Source: Asterochloris sp. CNOR1 (Eukaryota; Chlorophyta; Trebouxiophyceae; Trebouxiales; Trebouxiaceae). From it: a DNA stretch of 64,000 bases. A program made the position numbers and the translations under genes. Location: NCBI GenBank assembly GCA_963969365.1, contig OZ017762.1, positions 1 through 64,000 on the forward strand, read 5' to 3'. The notes beneath the pieces were generated by a model, which saw nothing but the letters and a program-made list of their open reading frames with translations, made no database searches and had not been told where the DNA came from. The first letter of the stretch is position 1. Every line of letters starts with the position of its first letter. Shown here in pieces: positions 60,301 to 64,000 of this stretch.

Positions 60301-63300
60301 TAGTTGAACATCATGGTGGCAAAGTGGCGGCTGACTGTCGGTGCAAGCAGCAGCTGCTGCACAACGTGCAGCAGCTTGCGGTCCTCCAGCAGGCTCTTGA
60401 AGATGAAGGGCATCTGGTGCGCAAAAATCTCTGTCGTGTCACGTGGGTCCTGCACAGCAGAAAGAGCAGCAGCTTAAGCTGATCTGGACTCACGCAGATG
60501 GGCTATGCAATGTTCAGCACCATATGACCAAGGCTCTGCATGGAGTCAGAGCGGCAGCTCAAGGGGAGCACATAGGCGCAGCCTGACAAAGAGGCAGGCT
60601 CTTGATGTGCACTGAGCTGACAGCCCTGAGCTGACAGCCTTCAGGTGCGTTGCTGTACACAGCAACGGGGTGGACCTTGCACATGCAACTATGCCTAAAA
60701 CACGGCTACAGCAGCAGGTACTAGCAGGTGGCAGGTGATGCATGAGATGTGCATCAGGAGCACCAGAAGACCGGAGCTGCAGGCAGCATGATCATGGATG
60801 TGCACACAAGGGTGCAGGCAGCGCGCACTTGGAGCACGGTGAAAATCTCGGCAAACTGCTCCAGGACGTCGGGGCTGCCGCTGGTCTGACTGTACAGCTG
60901 GAGGCAGGGCACGCCGCTGCTGATGGCCCGCGACGCAATTCGCACCTGCAGAAGCAAGGATGGCAGACCCAGTGGCCGATGCACGTCTAAGAAGTGTGCG
61001 TGCACGGCTTGCCGCTGCTGATGGCCAGCAACGCAGTGCGCATCTGCAGGGACAAACCTGGCAACCCTTCACAAGGACGGCAAGCATTTCAGCAGTGTGT
61101 ATTGAGTACATGTAGTGCGAGCAGATAAACTAAGCTTGGTGAAAGGTCTCCCGCCAGAGTCAGGCCCAGCGTTCTAGTTGGGCATCAAGCAGCATGCAGT
61201 GAATGACCAGCAATCAGTAGCACTGCCAGAGCAGGCCAGCCAAGGTGTCACACACAGGTTTGCAGGCCTCTTTGGTGCCGTGGAGGAAGAAGCTCTGGTG
61301 CTTACCTCCTCCTCTCGAAGCCCAATGTTGGCCATGTTGGGGTTAATTTGCTGCCTGTTTGTGTTGCCATAGTTGGCGATGCTGTAAAGCAGCGTCTTGA
61401 GCCCCATGGTCAGCGTGTGGAGCATCATTTTGTGATCGATCACCTGCAACAGTGGTGACAGGCTTTGTTTAAAATGTCAGCTGCCTGCATGGCTTCACTC
61501 AGATCCAGGCACTGCCTCCAGGACTAAGATATGACTGTTGCTAGTTACTGGATAAGAGCCTGAACATTGGCAGCGCCTGTGACCTGGCACATGGTAGCAG
61601 CCTGAGGCTGCCTTGGCACCTCAAAGAGTGTGCCTGATCTGTGCGCACCGTTGCAGGGCACTGGAGCTGATACTACACCCCACACACGTCATATCAGCCA
61701 CCTTGCACTCCTTCCAGATTGGCCCTGCCAGCGTCGGGCATGCGAAGATGTAGCGAGCATCACTGAGATGAACTGTCTCCCAACTAGCCCTGCTCCTCAG
61801 CTGGCCTCTGCGCACGCAATCAGCTCATGTGTGCATGTCACCCCAGATCTCTCTGACACAGCCTAACATCTCAGCCACCCGCCCCGGTGCTCTGCCGACA
61901 GTGGTGCCACACCCTTCCTGCTTCTTCTTGTTTGGCCCTGTCAGCCCCTGCCTAACAAAGCTGTGAACCGTAACAGTGCTGCCAGATTCATGCGTAGCCA
62001 GGGCTGCAGCTGCCCCTGGCACCTCACTCGTCTGCCCCTCTGACACACTGTCGTGCGCAGAACGCCCTCACCCAACCCATGAGCCCTGCACACCACTGCC
62101 ACCCACCTCGCGCTCCTTCTCAGCTGGCCCCTGCACGTGCAGCACCAGCTCCTCACGTGCATGGCGATCCCCCTCCAGCCGCTCAGTCTTGGCTGTACGC
62201 TCAGCCATGTCTGCCTTCCCTGCAGCCAGGCATGATTAGGCTCAGCCTGCGCGGCAAGCTTGGGCATGGTCCCAGCCTTCTCAGTCCTCAGCCCAGACAG
62301 CAAGCTCAGCCGTGTCTGCCCTCCCCGCACCCACAGCAAGCCGTCAACCAGCCTTGGCTGTGCGCTCAGCCAGCTGGCAGTATGTCCTGCCACAATTTCA
62401 ATCCACCAATTATGCACCCTTGGACTGAGCCCTCGTGAAAGCACATTGACTCTAGGCTTGGTGAGTAGCTCTGTTGTGTCCACCTGCCATGGGGGAAGGC
62501 AAAAGCCTCTGCAGCAAGTGTGGGCGTGTCAGTGCTAAGCGCAGGCGGCACGCTCAGCCAAGTGCGCTTTACCTGCACCTGGGGTGAATTGATGCTCAGC
62601 TGTAATATTGCGGCACATGGTGCCCGGAAGTACTGATCCTAGGTTTGCTAAAAGAAATTGCGCAGCTGGCAGAGGCAGACTGCTTCTGTGTGCCCTGTGA
62701 GGCTAAGCATCAATATGTAACACTCAGCAGAAGCTGCCAGCAGGTTGAGGACATGTTGCTGCAATATGTTGAGCTGGTAGCTGCAGCCCCTTTGCTGCTG
62801 CAGTATGAGGTAACTAGCATGGAACACTGGACGTTCTCTACCGCAGTCAACATGCAGCACTCACATGCAGCGAGCAGCTTGGGAATATGCTCCTTCATCA
62901 CACTGAGCTTGCAGATGAAGGCGTCCAGGATCCTGGCCAGCTGTACACGGTAGTCATTGGCCGTCAGCACGTCTGCCCGCCTCACGAAGATAACCTCCAC
63001 CAGGTTTAGCAGCAGGCGCACGCTGGTGCACTGCACGCTGACAGGCAGGCTGCCGTCATGTATGTTCCTGCAGTGCAGGCAGGCAGGTTCTTAGCAAAGC
63101 AGCAGGCACGTCAAGATATGCTGTACCCTGCCGGCTGCGGTGACGCATTCCTAAAGTACTGAGATGAGTGTGAGGTACTCCAAGTGAGTCTTGTATGCAG
63201 AATGGTCCTCCTAACCTCCGAAACCTCAACTGGAAGTTCCTGCAGCTTACAATGTTTTCAGCATGATGCATGCCTCCTATGAGTTCAGAGCCAATTCTGC

Positions 63301-63765
63301 AATCTTAGCAGACTACAACAGGCTGAGAATGCCTGTGCAGCATGAGGCTGAAATCTGGGAACACCCAAGAGATTGAACAGCGGGTGTGAACTAAGTGGCA
63401 GGCTGCTCAAGGGATGATACTGCAGTACGCTGCTTGTGGGTGCCTGGATAGCCAACTTGGTTCATGTGCCCATGACGTGGGGCAGCTGTTTGACAGCCCT
63501 TGCCAGCTCACCTGGAGAACATGTGGACAATGCGCGACAGCTGCCTGAAGTCAGGTCTGGAGCAACTTTGTGACAGCCCCTGCCGGCTCACCTGGAAAAC
63601 ATGTAGATGATGCGCGACAGCTGCTTGAGGGTCAGGTCCGAGCGCACGTGGTGCACCAGCTCTGCCAGCATGGAGAAGGCCAGCGGGCGCAGGGCCTCCT
63701 GGCACAGGCGACCCCTGCCCACCAGCACACTCTCGTCCAGCAGCAGCTCCAGCTGCCCATAGAAG
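20654..63765 (-). CDS. TRA1: TRRAP/Tra1, scaffold pseudokinase of SAGA and NuA4 (5' partial)
   Basis: Very large PIKK-family protein that binds transcription activators and anchors the SAGA and NuA4/TIP60 histone acetyltransferase complexes in the nucleus. I reconstructed 77 exons (coordinates in the next five entries). They splice GT-AG with every phase closing and give about 4,046 codons, mean exon about 158 nt and mean intron about 407 nt. Order from the N-terminal side: HEAT-type helical repeats, FAT region, PI3K-like domain, FATC. Diagnostic blocks include LRPLAFSMLAELVHHVR and NIHDGSLPVSVQ near the N-terminus, LGKLGGRNRR, FVPLxx-type HEAT helices, DTPRVATIKAYTMLHEG and DKAWSVN in FAT, and the C-terminus NLCRLDPTWAPWY. 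Human TRRAP is about 3,860 residues. By comparison, roughly 350 N-terminal residues lie beyond the right edge, and this protein is longer because of Ala/Gln/Pro-rich inserts. Catalytic kinase residues are missing, as in all TRRAP proteins. Confidence 0.97.
24871..25160. repeat. Copy of a TRRAP exon acceptor edge in the adjoining intron
   Basis: The 5' end of exon 24745-24906 reads TCCTGCACAAAGCGCTCCTG on the plus strand. Intron 24907-25268 carries TCATGCACAAAACGCTCCTG at about 25130-25149, again followed by a CAAG-GGCAGG context and preceded by ATTCAGG. A weaker copy lies near 25055-25080. Confidence 0.75.
26868..27372. repeat. Multiple copies of a TRRAP exon acceptor edge
   Basis: The region 26868-26930 (5' end of exon 26739-26918 plus intron edge) recurs as a degenerate copy at about 27181-27238, sharing CATGCCAGCC-like and TGCAGGGGCAG-like blocks. 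Partial copies of the AGCAGCTGGGG core lie near 27010 and 27357. All sit in intron 26919-27528. Confidence 0.65.
31431..31790. repeat. Five-copy ladder of a splice acceptor filling an intron
   Basis: The junction of TRRAP exon 31258-31451 (TCTTGGTGGTGTTGGGGCCC then GCTGCAGCAG) is followed in intron 31452-31853 by degenerate copies starting near 31521, 31601, 31684 and 31745. Spacings are 90, 80, about 83 and about 61 bp. Each copy keeps the GG-rich exon side and a GCAGC-type acceptor side. Confidence 0.75.
34490..34600 (-). repeat. 30-bp coding repeat, GRQPSPSQAP decapeptides
   Basis: About three and a half tandem 30-bp units inside TRRAP exon 34293-34718 encode the decapeptide GRQPSPS(Q/H)xP. 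It is a proline/serine-rich disordered insert between two FAT-region blocks and looks recently expanded. Confidence 0.9.
38735..38804. repeat. Two 35-bp palindromic tandem units
   Basis: Two near-perfect 35-bp copies (38735-38769 and 38770-38804) lie in a TRRAP intron. Each unit contains an inverted repeat, CACAATG...CATTGTG, about 13 nt apart. A strand could form two successive hairpins. Confidence 0.85.
44179..44233. repeat. Perfect hairpin between 14-bp direct repeats
   Basis: CTTCGCTTA-CAA-TAAGCGAAG (44189-44209) is a perfect 9-bp inverted repeat with a 3-nt loop. It is flanked by direct repeats GGTAGTGTTGCTTC at 44179-44192 and 44220-44233. It lies in TRRAP intron 44037-44540. It could be a small foldback element or a slippage product; there is no terminal inverted repeat large enough to call a transposon. 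Confidence 0.7.
45500..45830. repeat. Donor-site ladder at about 100 bp spacing
   Basis: The donor of TRRAP exon 45806-46028 (minus: GAGGTGGCAG then GTAGGT, junction 45805/45806) is repeated downstream in the intron at junctions near 45705 (AATGTGGCAG then GTGGGT) and 45603 (GAGGTGGCTG then GTGGGC), with a weaker copy near 45503. Flanks also match, for example GTCCAGCCACTCCCC against GTCTGGCCACCTCCC and GTCTGGCCAGCTCCC. Confidence 0.85.
46690..46826. repeat. Tandem repeat about 95 bp apart in a TRRAP intron
   Basis: GCAGGCAGGAGAGGCTGCCA at about 46698 recurs as GTAGGCAGGAGAGCCTGCCA at about 46786, with similar downstream TTGCTTGTGGCA/ATGCTTGCGGCA. It lies in intron 46611-47241, next to exon 46391-46610. 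Confidence 0.8.
51578..51833. repeat. Three donor-site copies at about 120 bp spacing
   Basis: The donor of TRRAP exon 51834-52030 (minus GTGGGCTCTGCAGGTG) is repeated downstream as GTAAGCTCTGCAGAGG (junction near 51714) and GTGAGCTCTGCAGGCC (near 51592). Spacings are 119 and 122 bp. All three keep a functional-looking GT, and the sequence between them is also related. Confidence 0.85.
52390..52560. repeat. Two degenerate copies of a TRRAP exon 3' end
   Basis: The 3' part and donor of exon 52532-52655 (minus: GAGGCCACAGGGCAGGAGG, donor GTGGGTGCACC) recur downstream. One copy has a GTGTGTGCACC donor near 52456. Another, GAGGCCACAGGTCAGGCAG, ends at GTGATTGTC near 52392. Spacings are about 75 and 64 bp. 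Confidence 0.8.
57757..58010. repeat. Donor-site copies downstream of a TRRAP exon
   Basis: Exon 57987-58151 ends TTTGGCCAGAAG then GTGGGC. Downstream in intron 57460-57986 are GTTGGCCAGAAG then GTGAGC (junction near 57900) and TTTTGCCAGAAG then GTCGGC (near 57759). Both keep the GT. Confidence 0.8.
60906..61052. repeat. Copy of a TRRAP exon acceptor edge about 100 bp upstream
   Basis: Exon 60829-60945 begins, on the plus strand, with GCCGCTGCTGATGGCCCGCG...CGCACCTGCAG. The upstream intron carries GCCGCTGCTGATGGCCAGCA...CGCATCTGCAG at 61011-61049. The acceptor AG and its reading frame context are retained. Confidence 0.88.
61694..62565. repeat. Repeats derived from both edges of one short TRRAP exon
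   Basis: Exon 62107-62219 is flanked on both sides by copies of its own edges. Donor-side copies lie near 61694-61733 and 61789-61843 (CTCCTCAGCTGGCCTCTGCG against CTTCTCAGCTGGCCCCTGCA). Acceptor-side copies lie near 62279-62335 (CTCAGCCGTGTCTGCC against CTCAGCCATGTCTGCC), 62345-62375 (CTTGGCTGTGCGCTCAGCC) and 62530-62560. Confidence 0.75.
63499..63636. repeat. Duplicated 3' end of a TRRAP exon with intact donor
   Basis: The last 57 bp or so of exon 63592-63765 and its donor recur 80 bp downstream (63499-63555). The exon reads KQLSRIIYMFSR and the copy reads RQLSRIVHMFSR before the same CAG|GTGAGC. Amino-acid changes are conservative, so the copy is young or has been retained. Confidence 0.9.
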
Positions 63766-63930
63766 CTGCAGGGCAGAAGGACGCAAGGCTTTGCAGCAAA
63801 CATGAATATTCATCAGGTGCGGAGTGGGACCAGCACGCCATCGTCCAGGAGCAGCTCCACCTGCCCATTAAAGCTGTGGGGAAGTTTCCATCAGCAGCTC
63901 CAGCTGCCCTCAGAAGCTGCAGGGAGTGGC
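63735..63930. repeat. Acceptor-edge copies upstream of the same TRRAP exon
   Basis: AGCAGCTCCAGCTGCCCATA at about 63742 (5' end of exon 63592-63765) recurs as AGCAGCTCCACCTGCCCATT near 63850 and AGCAGCTCCAGCTGCCCTCA near 63893. Each is followed by AAGCTG, the acceptor-side sequence. The region 63766-64000 is otherwise intronic. Confidence 0.85.
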
Positions 63931-64000
63931 ATGGCAAATGCCCATGAGGCATCACAGTCTGCTACTGAGATTGAGGTGGGGCATTCAGGGGTCCCTCAGA

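Larger units (their letters stand above)
53707..63765 (-). other. TRRAP N-terminal HEAT-type exons
   Basis: Exons: 53707-53824, 54108-54216, 54575-54709, 55470-55694, 56047-56274, 56589-56734, 57267-57459, 57987-58151, 58530-58662, 59035-59159, 59617-59832, 60255-60449, 60829-60945, 61306-61443, 62107-62219, 62865-63067, 63592-63765. The most 5' exon seen starts mid-codon with FYGQLELLLDESVLVG, so earlier exons lie beyond base 64000. VIDHKMMLHTLTMGLKTLLYSI and NIHDGSLPVSVQ match the order in animal TRRAP. Exon 62107-62219 is a charged linker (ERTAKTERLEGDR), at the place where human TRRAP has its own charged/proline linker. Confidence 0.9.

Overview
This window is the left end of a nuclear chromosome. 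It opens with Arabidopsis-type telomere, (CCCTAAA)n read inward. The heptamer TTTAGGG (not the Chlamydomonas octamer), the moderately high GC content, the very intron-dense genes and the plant-like HflX point to a green alga, most likely a trebouxiophyte such as a Chlorella or Coccomyxa relative. That lineage call is inference. Single ORFs mislead here because almost every gene is split into exons of about 50-250 bp. I rebuilt gene models by hand from conserved protein blocks, GT/AG (twice GC/AG) splice sites and reading-phase continuity.

Layout: 1-926 telomere, a 270 bp unique insert and a second telomeric block; 927-1962 subtelomere with one doubtful terminal exon; 1963-8314 (-) an HflX/GTPBP6-type ribosome-associated GTPase with a presequence-like N-terminus; 8543-11687 (+) a monoacylglycerol-lipase-type alpha/beta hydrolase that shares a 228 bp promoter interval with HflX; 11820-16624 (-) an acetamidase/formamidase; 17225-18393 (+) an ankyrin-repeat gene broken by several frameshifts; 18680-20423 (-) a five-exon gene of unknown family; and 20654 to beyond the right edge (-) one giant gene for TRRAP/Tra1, the scaffold pseudokinase of the SAGA and NuA4 histone acetyltransferase complexes. 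In the window, TRRAP/Tra1 has 77 exons that join in phase into about 4,046 codons. Only its extreme N-terminus lies outside.

The genes do not form a pathway. They are independent housekeeping or metabolic genes that reach to within about 2 kb of the telomere.

The most unusual signal is in the introns. Many consist of degenerate tandem copies, at 60-120 bp spacing, of the segment spanning the neighbouring exon-intron junction. The copies usually keep the splice GT or AG in the correct orientation. This recurs at well over ten introns in at least two genes, and it looks like a general way these introns have grown. Other notable points are an 11-nt microexon, two GC-AG introns, an insert of about 190 residues between the G4 and G5 motifs of HflX, and loss of the kinase catalytic residues in TRRAP.
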